A stretch of 64,000 nt of DNA from an uncultured Bacteroides sp. (GTDB lineage Bacteria > Bacteroidota > Bacteroidia > Bacteroidales > Bacteroidaceae), in the NCBI GenBank assembly GCA_949300425.1, contig CASGED010000021.1, positions 1-64,000 on the forward strand, in the 5' to 3' direction. Position numbers and translations under genes: made by a program. Below, piece by piece: positions 30,264 through 40,310 of the stretch (the first letter of the stretch is position 1; each line of letters opens with the position of its first letter). The notes below the pieces were generated by a model that had not been told where the DNA came from, did not search any database, and saw only the letters and a list, made by a program, of their open reading frames with translations.

Positions 30264-31364
30264 ATGACGAAAGAGAAAATCATCCTTACGGGAGACCGTC
30301 CTACAGGACGCCTGCACATAGGCCATTTCGTAGGCTCGCTCCGCAGACGTGTAGAGTTGCAAAACGCCGGCGATTATAAAGACATGTTCGTATTCATAGC
30401 CGATGCGCAGGCCCTGACCGACAATATGGACAATCCGGAGAAGGTACGCCAGAACGTCATTGAAGTCGCTTTAGACTATTTAGCCTGCGGCTTGGATCCT
30501 ATGAAGTCCACTATCTTCATCCAATCGCAGATACCGGAACTTTGCGAGCTGTCCTTCTACTATATGGACCTGGTGACCGTGAGCCGCCTACAGCGCAACC
30601 CTACTGTAAAGACGGAAATTCAGATGCGCAACTTCGAGGCCAGCATTCCGGTAGGATTCTTCACCTACCCTATCAGCCAGGCGGCCGACATCACTGCCTT
30701 TAAAGCGACTACCGTGCCTGTCGGTGAAGACCAGGAGCCTATGCTGGAGCAAGCGCGCGAAATTGTCCGCCGCTTCAACTACATCTATGGCGAGACTTTG
30801 GTAGAGCCGGAAATCCTTCTTCCGGATAACGCCGCCTGCCTGCGCCTGCCCGGCACAGACGGCAAAGCTAAAATGAGCAAAAGTCTGGGTAACTGCATCT
30901 ATCTGAGCGACACAGCCGATGAAGTGGCCAAGAAAATAAAAGGCATGTACACTGACCCCGACCACCTGCGTGTGCAAGACCCGGGTAAAGTGGAAGGAAA
31001 CACAGTATTCACCTATCTCGATGCCTTCTGTCGTCCGGAGCATTTCGAACGTTACCTGCCCGAATATCCCAATCTGGATGAGCTGAAAGCTCACTACCGC
31101 CGTGGTGGCTTGGGCGATGTCAAGGTAAAGAAGTTCCTGACTGCCATCATGCAAGAGACACTTGGTCCCATTCGCGACCGTCGCAAAGAGTTTGAGCAAG
31201 ACATTCCTGCCATCTACGCCATGCTGAAGCAAGGCTGCGAGAAGGCGCGTGAAACAGCTGCCGCTACCTTGGACGAAGTGCGCAAAGCCATGAAGATAAA
31301 CTACTTTGACGATGCCGAATTGATAGCCGAGCAGGCCAGACGCTTCCGCGGAGAAGCGAAATAA
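30264..31364 (+). CDS. trpS: Tryptophanyl-tRNA synthetase
   Basis: TrpS charges tRNA-Trp with tryptophan in the cytoplasm. This class I enzyme shows the HIGH-type motif [11 protein letters not shown] near residue 15 and the KMSKS loop [10 protein letters not shown] near residue 210. The length of 366 residues is slightly longer than the roughly 330 of E. coli, as seen in other Bacteroidota. TACCTTTA at 30206-30213 could be a -7 element. It is followed by a palindrome array and a convergent pseudogene. Confidence 0.96.
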   Translation: MTKEKIILTGDRPTGRLHIGHFVGSLRRRVELQNAGDYKDMFVFIADAQALTDNMDNPEKVRQNVIEVALDYLACGLDPMKSTIFIQSQIPELCELSFYYMDLVTVSRLQRNPTVKTEIQMRNFEASIPVGFFTYPISQAADITAFKATTVPVGEDQEPMLEQAREIVRRFNYIYGETLVEPEILLPDNAACLRLPGTDGKAKMSKSLGNCIYLSDTADEVAKKIKGMYTDPDHLRVQDPGKVEGNTVFTYLDAFCRPEHFERYLPEYPNLDELKAHYRRGGLGDVKVKKFLTAIMQETLGPIRDRRKEFEQDIPAIYAMLKQGCEKARETAAATLDEVRKAMKINYFDDAELIAEQARRFRGEAK

Positions 31365-31413
31365 CATACGGAAGCTGATTGCTTGTCCAAGCTCATATAA
31401 CTACATTTCTGGT

Positions 31414-31505
31414 ACGATTAGTAATCGTACCGCATGACGATTAATAATCGTATCACGTGACGATTAGTAATCGTATCATGTGACGATTAGTAATCGTACC
31501 GACAA
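31414..31505. repeat. 23-bp-period palindrome array (ACGATTAGTAATCGT)
   Basis: Four copies of the 15-bp palindrome ACGATTAGTAATCGT (second copy ACGATTAATAATCGT) start at 31414, 31437, 31460 and 31483, 23 bp apart. The 8-bp spacers differ. It lies between the trpS stop and the stop of the convergent HTCS-like gene. Confidence 0.9.
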
Positions 31506-31510
31506 AGCAG

Positions 31511-33331
31511 CTATATAGATTTTCCCGCCTGCTCTTTTTGATAATTTTGCGGAGTACTCCCATATTGCCGTTTGAAGCATTGACTGAAGTAGACAGATGA
31601 ATTAAAACCACTCCGGTCACTGATTTCGGCTATTGGAAGATTGGGATACCGCCGTAGAAGAGTTGCCGCATATTTTAAGCGGTAATTTACTATGAAGTTA
31701 TTAGGAGTCATACCTGTCAACGCTTTGAACTTGGAATAGAGCGAAGAACGCCCGACACCGATTTCTTCACACAATGTAGTAATATCAAACTGAGGGTCAT
31801 CTATATGCCTATCTATGATGCCAGAGGCTTTTTCCAAGAGTTCTTGATCTAAAGGGCTGATATCTGAGAAGTTCTTCTCTGACAATATTTTTTCCATTTT
31901 TGCTTTCGAGATGTTTTCTGTGACAAAAGAGTCTACAGTTTTTACGGGTTCACAGGTTTCGCATTCTTCTGTCAGAAACAAATCTTCTAGATTATTATTC
32001 TTCGCCTCTTGCGCCGAGTTACGATGCCATATACGCAGAATCTCTTTACGGCGGATACCCATAAAAACACCCAAAGCGCAAACGCAAAAATACAACAGCC
32101 ACGCCCACCAAGTATTATACCAAGGAGGAAGAATATGGATTACCAATTGAATAGGAGTTTGCTTTAAGTTGGCAACACGCGCAGACAAACGATATTTCCC
32201 CGCAGGGAGATTGGTATACCTGGCCTCAGGAGTGTGTGTAAAAATCCATTCGTCATCTAACCCCTCCAACTTATATTCAAATCCTCGTTGCGTGTACAGA
32301 TTTTGATAATCGGAATGAGCCAATCGAATACGTAAATCCCGCTGGTTATGGTTCAGTTCTATTTCTTTGGTAAAAGGTAGAGCCTGAGCAAGGATTCCAT
32401 CTTTACCAGACGAATGTATTAAACGGTTGTTGACATACAAATAGGAAAAATAAAGCTGATTTTCCAAATCTTGTAATGTCTGAAATTGGTCCTCGGTAAG
32501 ACTGGTAATCCCTTTGGTATCTCCCACATAAATTTGATTGTTCGAGGATACGTATATGCCACAATCTTTGATGATGGGTGCTTGGAGTTCATTACCTTTT
32601 TGATCCAACCGGATAAAAGTAGCAGAAAGCGGATCAAACAAAATTATGCCTTTATCACTGGTCAAAACAAATCGTCCACTCATTGTCTGTTTAATATTAT
32701 AGCAATAATTGGATGGCAAGGTACTGTTTAGAGTTTGATACGCAGACATTTTCTCCGTTGTTCGGTTATAGAATAGCAATCCGCTTCCCAATGTACATAA
32801 ATATACGCCTTCGGAAGTTGCCTCTATATGTGACACATTGCCATGATAGCCATAATCTTGCAACCTGCAAACTTTCTTCTTTTGCAAATTCTTAAGAGAA
32901 ATAATCCATAGAGCAGATTTCCCGTCATCTTGAATAGCATACAAATTCCCAAATTCATCTATGTCGAAATTACTGCAAGGCGTGGGGAGCTTGAATAAGA
33001 AAGTAAATTGGTCTGTTTCCGGATTTAATTTAAAGAAACCGTTACGGGAAGACAGATACAAATCATCATTCCATTTCTGGATTTGATAGATGTATTGTCC
33101 TGGTGAAAGCGGATTATTGTCCGACATCGTATAATGATGGAACCGTTTTGCTTGCAAATCGTAACATGACAATCCTCCAATGTGCATGCCGATATACAAG
33201 TTGTTGTTATTTGCATTGTAACAGATTGTTTTAACATTGTTGTGAGAGATATTATGAGGTTGATCGGCCGTGAATTGATGAATAAGGTTCCATGATTTGT
33301 CCACACAACTCAATCCTCCACCATCAATAGC
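31511..33331 (-). pseudogene. 5'-truncated HTCS-like regulator (propeller, Y_Y_Y, TM, AraC domain)
   Basis: This is the C-terminal two thirds of a SusR/HTCS-like polysaccharide regulator. The frame is open from about 33331, where the DGGGLSCVDKSW blade motif appears without any normal start or signal peptide. Propeller repeats follow, then a Y_Y_Y domain (YKLEGLDDEWIFTHTPEARY, then TNLPAGKYRLS), one membrane helix (WWAWLLYFCVCALGVFMGI) and an AraC-type DNA-binding domain (SSLYSKFKALTGMTPNNFIV). No histidine kinase or receiver domain lies between helix and AraC, so this is not a full HTCS; it may be the simpler SusR-like architecture. The left part of the propeller is missing, and the upstream sequence is a susD fragment. 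It is probably non-functional. Confidence 0.8.
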
Positions 33332-33604
33332 GGCCCGTCATGGCTTGAAGCTAATACAAAGGAGGAAGTCTTTGAGCGTATCAAACACGAAAGAGCCGTT
33401 GAGCTTGTGGCAGAAGGACATCGTTGGTTTGACCTTAGACGCTGGGATATTGCCAAAGAGGTACTACCTGGCGATGTATTTGGAGCTACGGGCAAAAGAA
33501 TGATGACTCGTGTATTCACGGATAGGGATATGTTATGGCCTGTTCCAGGTGTAGAAATCGAAAGGAATCCTGCATTGGCACCGAATAATGCGGGATGGGA
33601 ATGA
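33323..33604 (+). pseudogene. C-terminal fragment of a SusD/RagB-family gene
   Basis: In frame with the stop at 33602-33604 the sequence reads INSGPSWLEANTKEEVFERI, then KHERAVELVAEGHRWFDLRR. It ends RDMLWPVPGVEIERNPALAP before NNAGWE. This is the conserved C-terminus of SusD-type surface glycan-binding lipoproteins ('ER..EL..EG.RW.DL.RW' and 'L.PIP..E...NP.L.QNPGW'). About 90 of the usual 500-600 residues remain, without a start. It abuts the truncated regulator head to head. Confidence 0.88.
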
Positions 33605-33698
33605 AATAAGGCATAGAGTTCTTTTTAGTCCTTGATTATAAACGAGATGTGTTCTCCATAAGCACTTCACATTCTCATCCATTTTCGGCTACTCAAAT

Positions 33699-33790
33699 GA
33701 ACTATAGAACTAAGGTGAAGCCATCTATAGAGCACTGCTCAAGTGAACTATAGATGGCTTAGTAAGTGATCTATAGTTCACTTAGAAGTA
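33699..33790. repeat. 23-bp-period array with CTATAG centres
   Basis: CTATAG occurs at 33702, 33725, 33748 and 33771, exactly 23 bp apart. The flanks of neighbouring units are inverted copies of each other: AAGCCAT precedes the second and ATGGCTT follows the third, and GTGAA before the third returns as TTCAC after the fourth. Confidence 0.8.
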
Positions 33791-33961
33791 GTCAAGTAAA
33801 AGTGCTTTTGGATCAATCATCATGTATTATCGGGAATTTTGCCAAGTCCCAAGAATGCAAAAAAAATACGGACATCACCAATCCCCTTGGACGGGATTAA
33901 ACTCTTCAGAACACTTTTCTGTCTACACCAATTATAGATAAAAGCATTGGTCAGATGCCCC

Positions 33962-34012
33962 AAAAAGAATCCCCTTCCCGATGTACTAAGTTGTACTATC
34001 AAGAAGGGGATT
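33962..34012 (-). terminator. Terminator of the OmpA gene
   Basis: On the minus strand AATCCCCTTC and GAAGGGGATT form a 10-bp stem with a 25-nt loop, followed by CTTTTTG. It lies 25 bp beyond the ompA stop. Confidence 0.75.
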
Positions 34013-34036
34013 GTTTAATCTAAAAAACTATTTATA

Positions 34037-35200
34037 TTACTGAGCTTCTACCAATACTACGCGGTTCAGGATAGGTTCACCGAACGTATCGACACCTTCC
34101 GTCTTGCCCACAGAGAGACGGTCTGACTCAATGCCATATTTCTCAACCAAAACCTTAATAACGGCTTCCGCACGTTTCTTAGCCAACTGCTTGTTGAATT
34201 CTGCTGTACCTGTAGCAGAGTCAGCATAACCATTGACAACATACTTCGTGTCGGGGTACTTCTTCATCGTCTCAGCCAGATAAGACAGGTTCATAGCTTC
34301 ACGCTTAGAAACCTTAGCAGACTCGATGGTGAAGAATACGGTACGCGGCGTAACATCCGGACGGTCAACCTCTACCTCACGAACTTGAGGTTCAGCCATC
34401 TTAGCTTGCTGCAATTCGCCTGCCAAACGTTTGTTCTCAACAGCCATATCGTTTATCTTGTCACGCATTGCCGCCAATTCAGGTTCTGAGATTAACTGCG
34501 GTTTCGGTTTGTCAAAGCCTCTCTTAGCAAAACGGTACGTAACACCTACCATGGCACTTACAACACCGTCATAACCTTTTCCGCCCAAACCGGCATCAAA
34601 CTTGTCCTCAAATCCAGCAATGGCCAACTCCAAATTGATATCGAAAGCATCCGAAATACGGAAACGGTTAATCAAACCACCGTTTACAGACAAGCTTTGA
34701 CGGTGAGGAGTGGTATAACTGTGGGTCAAACCGAAACCGGCATAAGGAATCAATTCATATACACGGTCAGGATTATACCCGCCAATCAAAGCCATCAAGT
34801 TGAACATAGCGTCAGCATGCAAGTTCATGTAGTTGAATTTCTGCTTATAATAGCCGTCTGCCCTACCATCCGCATAGTTCATACCATTATCACCCGGAAC
34901 CGCGCCTTTGGCCTGCAGGCCACTATACTGCAAACGAAGTCCCAAGCCCGGAGTAAACCATTTGCCCAAAGCGATGTTAATAGTCGGGCTAATACGTTTG
35001 CCAAAGCTGGCATTCTTATCATAGTCACCCATCAGCACACTACCGCCAATGCCACCGGAGATAAACCAATTATCCCAAAATCCGTTCGTCACCACCGCAT
35101 ACTCATCATACTGTACCTTATCTGCGGCCTCAGTCTCTGTCTGTGCCATGGCACCCAAAGACATGCTGGATACAGCCAGCAACATTAAGAACTTTTTCAT
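34037..35200 (-). CDS. OmpA family outer membrane protein
   Basis: The protein of 387 residues has a signal peptide (MKKFLMLLAVSSMSLGAMAQ). An N-terminal beta-barrel of about 210 residues (DNWFISGGIGGSVLMGDYDK through YRFAKRGFDKPKP) is followed by a short coiled-coil linker (ELAAMRDKINDMAVENKRLA). The C-terminal OmpA/MotB peptidoglycan-binding domain shows TRYVV-type motifs: YVVNGYADSATGTAEFNKQL, then AKKRAEAVIKVL. It ties the outer membrane to the cell wall. In Bacteroides such proteins are among the most abundant surface proteins; the good promoter fits this. It is single, between a terminator and its own promoter. Confidence 0.93.
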   Translation of the reverse strand: MKKFLMLLAVSSMSLGAMAQTETEAADKVQYDEYAVVTNGFWDNWFISGGIGGSVLMGDYDKNASFGKRISPTINIALGKWFTPGLGLRLQYSGLQAKGAVPGDNGMNYADGRADGYYKQKFNYMNLHADAMFNLMALIGGYNPDRVYELIPYAGFGLTHSYTTPHRQSLSVNGGLINRFRISDAFDINLELAIAGFEDKFDAGLGGKGYDGVVSAMVGVTYRFAKRGFDKPKPQLISEPELAAMRDKINDMAVENKRLAGELQQAKMAEPQVREVEVDRPDVTPRTVFFTIESAKVSKREAMNLSYLAETMKKYPDTKYVVNGYADSATGTAEFNKQLAKKRAEAVIKVLVEKYGIESDRLSVGKTEGVDTFGEPILNRVVLVEAQ

Positions 35201-35298
35201 ATTCTCACCTTATTAAAATGATTAATACTACAAATATTTGTTTCCTATTTTCTTTTATATTAATCTCCCAACCCTGTATACATTTAGATTTAATAACA

Positions 35299-35329
35299 CA
35301 AAGTTAAAGAAAACTTTTTTAGGAACAAA
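35299..35329 (-). promoter_or_regulatory. Promoter of the OmpA gene
   Basis: On the minus strand TTTG (35329-35326), a 19-bp spacer and TAACTTTG (35306-35299) match the Bacteroidota consensus exactly. The start point would be near 35292, giving a 5' untranslated region of about 90 nt. Confidence 0.8.
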
Positions 35330-35410
35330 CTAATATTGTTAATTTTTCATTCTATAGGAGCAAAAAAACACAAATTCGGACTCAATACCCATCATCCATA
35401 TTCCATTCAT

Positions 35411-38400
35411 TCACCGGATGCCTACACCTCGCTTCCCGAACACCCGCCCCGCGCAAAAGACGGGCAGGTAGAAAAAGATACCCACCACCGACATGGCCAA
35501 CCCGCCGATGGTACCTGCCGCCAGTGGAAACCAAAATGAAGTTTTCTCACCTATCAGGAAGGGGATGAAACCGAGGATGGTGGAGACCACGGTCAGGAAA
35601 ATAGGAATGATCTTCACGTTCCACGCCTTGGTGTAGGCACGTAGCGGTGACAGTCCGGGGAATGCCCGGCGGATGGCATTGTATTCGTTCAGGATGTATA
35701 TGCTGGCGTTCACCGTGATGCCGCACAGCAGAACGAAAGAAGCGAAACCACCCTGGTCGAAGTTCAACCCAAAGAGGTAAAACGTGAGAAACACCCCTAT
35801 GTAAGAAATCGGTATTACGAAGATGATGGCCAAAGGCTGTTTCAGCGAGTCGAACAGAATGGCCGATATGAAAAAGATGATAGAAATGACTATCAGCAAC
35901 AACAGGTACTGTTTGTTGTCTTTCCTGCCCCAACTCCAGTAGTCGTTATCGCTTTCCACCGTATATCCCATAGGCAACAGCTTACTTATTTCTTCTATGT
36001 CTTTCTGTAGCAGTTTTCTTCCCTGTTCGGAGGAACCGATGTATTCGTATTGCAGGCACAGACGGTACTGCTGGTTTTCCTTGGCAATCTTTTTGGGCGC
36101 CTGACCTTTGACCAACGTGGCAAAATCGGACAGCTTGTATGCTTTCCCGTTTACGGTGAAAGGAATCTCCATCAGTGCCCATACATCGTAACCGCCACTT
36201 TGCAGGGAGTTCAGGCGCAGGTATTCCAAGTTGTTTTCGTAGATGACGCTCCCGGCTATCTGTCCGTTCATAAAGACAGGACGCAACGCGGCAAACAATT
36301 GGTAGGCGGTCAGTCCTTCCTCAACCATGCGGCGTTTGTTGAAGTCTAAAAAGAATTCACTATAGTCGTCTTTCCACCAAGAGAATTCGGAGTTTATCGT
36401 CACTTCTTTGATGCGGCGATGGGTGAGCAGCTGTTTTTTCATCTCCTCTGCCCAGTGGCTCAGCTCATCGTAGTTGTAACCGTACATCTTGACGCGGAAA
36501 CTTCCGGCAGACTCGCGTACATCGTTACTGAAGCCCTGGTCCTGCAGTCCGTACACGCTCCAACTTCCACCGCCCAAGGTCAGTGCCTTGCTGATGATGT
36601 TCGCCTTCAGCGTGTAGGGGAAGCCCGTGTGGCTGTATTCATCTTTAAAGTATATTTGAATGCCGGCCCGGCGGGCGTTGTAGACTGATGTTTGAAACTG
36701 GCGTATCTCCTTAAACTCGGTCAGATAGGTTTCCATCCTTTTCACCAATGTATTCATCTGATCCAACGTGCTGCCGTTGGGCAGGGTGGCGTTGACAGAC
36801 AGCACCACTTCGCTTTCGTCACGATTGAAGTAACTGCCGTTGTACACTTTCTCTACGAACAGACGCAGCGCCCCTCCCAGAGCCTTGTCCACGACGGGCT
36901 TCACGTGTTCCTTGTACGTGGCGTTGTCGAACAGTTGGTTATACCATTCGGCCCAACGTCCCTTTTCTTCCGCCTTTTCTATCCGTTCCGGCAAAAGGAA
37001 CACGGGCAGGCCAAAAGCCAGCAGCAACACGACGCACGCCGCTATCCGGTAACGGCACAGCCCGACAATCAGCATACGGTAGGCACGGGTGAAATAGATA
37101 GCTCCCCGTTTTACCCACAGTCGCGGATGTTTCGGTTTGCCTCGCCGCAACCCTATTTTCTCAATCATGGGCGGGACGAAAAACAAGGCCACCAAAATGG
37201 AGATGCCGAGATTGATGATGACCACAGCCGCAAAGTCCTGCAGGTTCAGCCGTATCTTCTCATCCAGGAAGAAGATGATGACAAGAGCCCCCATGGTGGT
37301 CAGTGTGGCGGCCAGGATGGACATGAATGCTTTCAGGTTGTGCCGCCGCAGGATGTGGTCAGTCATGACGATGATGTTGTCTATCACCAGGTTCAGCGAG
37401 ATGGTAATACCGGCCAGCGAATAGAGCTGTATCTCCAGGCCAAAGGCATAATAAAGGATGAAGGCCACAGCTATATTGACGCTCAGTCCGGTCACAATCA
37501 GAAACAGATAGCGCAGGTTACGTGTAATCACGGCTACGAACGCCAACAGGATGAGCACCGTCAGTGCGGTACGGAAATAGATGGTTTCCAATTCTTTGCT
37601 GATGTATTCGGTGGCATCGTAGGCGGTATGTATCTCGTAGCCTTCGGGCATGCTCTGGCTCACCCCGTCCATGACATCCCTTACGGCTTCGGCCAGGGTC
37701 AGTTGGTTGGCGGTCTCGGTGGCCGTGACGGACAGGTAAACGGAATTCAATCCGTTGATACGGTAGTACGAAGTCGGTTCCTCCTCCATGCGTGTCACGC
37801 TGACTATTTTGTCGAGAGGAATACTTCCGCCATCGCCTATCGGGACAAATATATCTGACGGTACAAAGGCCTGTCCGTTGCCTTCCGTGGAACGGACGAC
37901 CCGAATCCACTCCTGTTTGTCGTGGGAATCATACTCGCAGATGCCTAAGAACTCTTTTCCGTAGCGCTCGTTGATGGCCGCTTGCAGGGTGGACACACTT
38001 ACGCCCAAGGCAGCCAGGCGGTTATTATCGTAGGTGATACGCCATTCCATCGGAGTGGCTCCGCTAAGTTCCACTTTATAAATGCCTTTCAAGGCAGCCA
38101 ACAGAGGCTTTATCTTCTCTTCGCCGTACTGCTGAATCAGGATGGGAGAAGCCGGTGCGTTGAGTGTAAAGGTCATGAAGGGGCGAGACGCTCCTTCGTC
38201 CGACCGTTGGGCGGAGATGGACGGATAGCTCACTCCGTCGGGCAACTGCGACCATAGTTGCCGTATCAGCGTGGAGACTTCGAAGCGGGTGGCATCCATG
38301 TCGGCGTGTTTGTCCAGTTCGATGCGCAGGCTTCCGTAGCCGTTGTCAGAGGTGGAACTGATGCGCTTGATGCCGTTGACCCGTGAGAGCATGCCTTCCA

Positions 38401-38602
38401 GCTTACTGGTCACTTCCGATTCGATGACCCGCGCCGAGTTACCCGGCATGGAAAACGATACAGTCAGTCCGGGCAAGGTGCTTGAAGGCGACAGCTTGAC
38501 AGGCAACAGTGAGGCCAGTGCCAACCCGATGAGCGACAGGCAGACAAAGGTAACAATCAGCGTGAAGGATGACCACATCCGTGGTGAAGTATCTTTTGCC
38601 AT
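35411..38602 (-). CDS. RND efflux transporter permease subunit (second permease)
   Basis: This is an inner-membrane proton-driven RND transporter of 1063 residues, with the usual 12 helices and two large periplasmic loops. After the first helix (LIGLALASLLPVKLSPSSTL) come the porter-domain sequences. In TM4 the proton-relay region reads ISLNLVIDNIIVMTDHIL, with one Asp rather than the usual Asp pair, and the equivalent C-terminal repeat is LLCGITVNASIYILNEYNAI. I start it at ATG 38602 (MAKDTSPRMW), which directly abuts element C; the upstream in-frame MLSVVPLAKLSF comes from the repeat. It ends the adaptor-permease-TolC-permease operon. It may work together with, or instead of, the first permease. 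Confidence 0.88.
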   Translation of the reverse strand: MAKDTSPRMWSSFTLIVTFVCLSLIGLALASLLPVKLSPSSTLPGLTVSFSMPGNSARVIESEVTSKLEGMLSRVNGIKRISSTSDNGYGSLRIELDKHADMDATRFEVSTLIRQLWSQLPDGVSYPSISAQRSDEGASRPFMTFTLNAPASPILIQQYGEEKIKPLLAALKGIYKVELSGATPMEWRITYDNNRLAALGVSVSTLQAAINERYGKEFLGICEYDSHDKQEWIRVVRSTEGNGQAFVPSDIFVPIGDGGSIPLDKIVSVTRMEEEPTSYYRINGLNSVYLSVTATETANQLTLAEAVRDVMDGVSQSMPEGYEIHTAYDATEYISKELETIYFRTALTVLILLAFVAVITRNLRYLFLIVTGLSVNIAVAFILYYAFGLEIQLYSLAGITISLNLVIDNIIVMTDHILRRHNLKAFMSILAATLTTMGALVIIFFLDEKIRLNLQDFAAVVIINLGISILVALFFVPPMIEKIGLRRGKPKHPRLWVKRGAIYFTRAYRMLIVGLCRYRIAACVVLLLAFGLPVFLLPERIEKAEEKGRWAEWYNQLFDNATYKEHVKPVVDKALGGALRLFVEKVYNGSYFNRDESEVVLSVNATLPNGSTLDQMNTLVKRMETYLTEFKEIRQFQTSVYNARRAGIQIYFKDEYSHTGFPYTLKANIISKALTLGGGSWSVYGLQDQGFSNDVRESAGSFRVKMYGYNYDELSHWAEEMKKQLLTHRRIKEVTINSEFSWWKDDYSEFFLDFNKRRMVEEGLTAYQLFAALRPVFMNGQIAGSVIYENNLEYLRLNSLQSGGYDVWALMEIPFTVNGKAYKLSDFATLVKGQAPKKIAKENQQYRLCLQYEYIGSSEQGRKLLQKDIEEISKLLPMGYTVESDNDYWSWGRKDNKQYLLLLIVISIIFFISAILFDSLKQPLAIIFVIPISYIGVFLTFYLFGLNFDQGGFASFVLLCGITVNASIYILNEYNAIRRAFPGLSPLRAYTKAWNVKIIPIFLTVVSTILGFIPFLIGEKTSFWFPLAAGTIGGLAMSVVGIFFYLPVFCAGRVFGKRGVGIR

Positions 38603-38826
38603 AAATGATAATTTAGCGAGGGGAACCACAGATAACACAGATGTACGGGTTTACACAGATTCTTATCTTCATATGAATGATATCTGTCATGTCGAGCTTG
38701 TCGAGACATCTCACGTAGCGCAGAGATAAGTTTTACATGAGACCCTTCGACTACGCTCAGGGTGACAGATACATCTGCGTTCATCTTGTTTTAATCCGTG
38801 TTCATCAGTGGTTTAAATTCCCATTT
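38603..38826. repeat. TIR-bracketed palindromic element C (TolC-RND gap)
   Basis: The ends are AAATGATAATTTA (38603-38615), touching the RND start codon, and TAAATTCCCATTT (38814-38826), touching the TolC stop. The interior is a large palindrome that matches the interior of element B in reverse complement, including CCCTTCGACTACGCTCAGGG and CATGTCGAGCTTGTCGAG. Confidence 0.82.
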
Positions 38827-40310
38827 TACAAATATGTATTAAAGTCAAAACGTTCGGACAGCGAGAAGCCGGATTCAAAATCATACAGCGTCAGCTTTCT
38901 TATCTTGTAGTAACTCAACCAATAGTTTTGCAGGGCAGTGATGTAGTTCTTCTGCGCCTCCTGCTGGCGGTTCAGCGCCAGTGTCAGACTGCTGATGTCC
39001 GCTTTGCCGATAATGAAGCGCCTGCGGGTTTCATCGTAAGCCAGTTCGGCCAGGTCCAATGCTTCTTCCGCACTGGTTATCAGTTCCTGTTGCACGTTGA
39101 AGTCGCTTACCGTCATCATGACATCCTCCTCCAAGGTGATTTCCTCTTGTCGGGCGGCTATCTTCACCACATTCAAGTTGTTCTTCGCCATGTTGTACTT
39201 GCCTTTACGCACGCCCCAGTCCACCAACGGGATGGAAACCGAAAAGGACACCAAGTCCTGCTGCAACAGGTTCTTGTAAGCCGCGCCCAGGTTGTCCGCC
39301 ACTTGGTTAAAGCCGACGCTGGCATTAAAGCTGGCGTTGAACAATGATTCCTTGCGCGTCTTGTCCACATTCTGTTCCGCTTCCAGCACGTTTTGGCGTT
39401 GTTCCAAATAAGTAGGATTGTTCTCTTTGGCCAATGCCAGTGCTTCATCCGCGGCAACTATGATGGCTCGCGGGCGCGAAGGCAAGTCCAGTTCGATATG
39501 GGTATTCTTGTCTAAGTTCAGGAAGGTGGCAAGCGCCGACATGGCCCGTTTCAAGCTAATCTCCGCATTGCGCAACGTGTTCCGCGCGTTCACTCTGTCC
39601 AGTTTCAGCGTCAACAGGTCCGCCTGCGAGATGGAGGCTATCTTCTGCCGTTGCTGCCCGATGGCATACAGGGTATCGGTGGTTGTCACGTTGTCGACCG
39701 CCAAACGATGCTCGGCCTGAGCCATGGCTAAGTTGAAGAAATAGTTCACGGCTTCTTCGGACACTTCTTCCGTATTGTAGATAAACTGCCGCTTCACCTT
39801 CTCGTACTTCAACGGCTCTATCTTGCGGTCCCACCTGAAAGCGTTGTAGCCCAACAGGTTCTGTGAATAGCCGATGCGGAACGGCACGGTAGAGAACTGC
39901 GTGGACTTGGTCGCGCCGAAGTTGCGCATATAGTCCAGTTCCGTATCTATATAGAACGTACCGCCCAACAGGTCGAAGTTCTGCTCAACGCTCAGCCCGG
40001 CGTTCGCGCTGTACATCTGCTGTTCACGGTACACGTCCAGGTTCTGCTCGGAGTCGTACCGCTGGGTAATGTAACGGTAGTACTGCGCCGGTGTGATATT
40101 GAGTGTCAGGCTGGGCAGACGCGCCGCCTTGTAGGAACGGTACTCCCAATATCCGGACAAATACATATTTTGGTATCGGAAGGCCGACAGCGAACTGTCG
40201 TTGGCCATGCGGATGGTACGTTGTAAACTGAGGCGCAACGTCTGCTGCGCCTGCAAACCGGTTGCGCACAACAGCGACAGCAGACAGATATTAACGATTC
40301 GGAGTTTCAT
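38826..40310 (-). CDS. TolC family outer membrane efflux protein
   Basis: This is an outer-membrane channel of tripartite efflux pumps, 494 residues. It has a signal peptide (MKLRIVNICLLSLLCATGLQ then AQQ) and two repeats of long helical hairpins with beta strands, e.g. YNTEEVSEEAVNYFFNLAMA and ARQEEITLEEDVMMTVSDFN; LALNRQQEAQKNYITALQNY is the typical C-terminal motif. Its ATG lies 20 bp inside the 3' end of the first permease gene, so the two are translationally coupled. Element C follows it. Confidence 0.92.
   Translation of the reverse strand: MKLRIVNICLLSLLCATGLQAQQTLRLSLQRTIRMANDSSLSAFRYQNMYLSGYWEYRSYKAARLPSLTLNITPAQYYRYITQRYDSEQNLDVYREQQMYSANAGLSVEQNFDLLGGTFYIDTELDYMRNFGATKSTQFSTVPFRIGYSQNLLGYNAFRWDRKIEPLKYEKVKRQFIYNTEEVSEEAVNYFFNLAMAQAEHRLAVDNVTTTDTLYAIGQQRQKIASISQADLLTLKLDRVNARNTLRNAEISLKRAMSALATFLNLDKNTHIELDLPSRPRAIIVAADEALALAKENNPTYLEQRQNVLEAEQNVDKTRKESLFNASFNASVGFNQVADNLGAAYKNLLQQDLVSFSVSIPLVDWGVRKGKYNMAKNNLNVVKIAARQEEITLEEDVMMTVSDFNVQQELITSAEEALDLAELAYDETRRRFIIGKADISSLTLALNRQQEAQKNYITALQNYWLSYYKIRKLTLYDFESGFSLSERFDFNTYL

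Larger units (their letters stand above)
33605..34036. other. Gene-free region between susD fragment and ompA
   Basis: This stretch of 432 bp holds a 23-bp-period array (33699-33790) and the ompA terminator (33962-34012). A second CCAATCCCCTTGG word occurs around 33878-33890. No convincing ORF was seen; the sequence may be the former 3' flank of the lost PUL. Confidence 0.5.

Noticed and set aside
33297-33503. Plus-strand open frame reading MSTQLNPPPSIAARHG over the PUL scar
   Set aside because: The SusD similarity lies in a different frame that ends at 33604; this frame has no family features.
38603-38638. Longer RND permease start (MLSVVPLAKLSF)
   Set aside because: It is encoded by element C; the ATG at 38602 gives a normal N-terminus.
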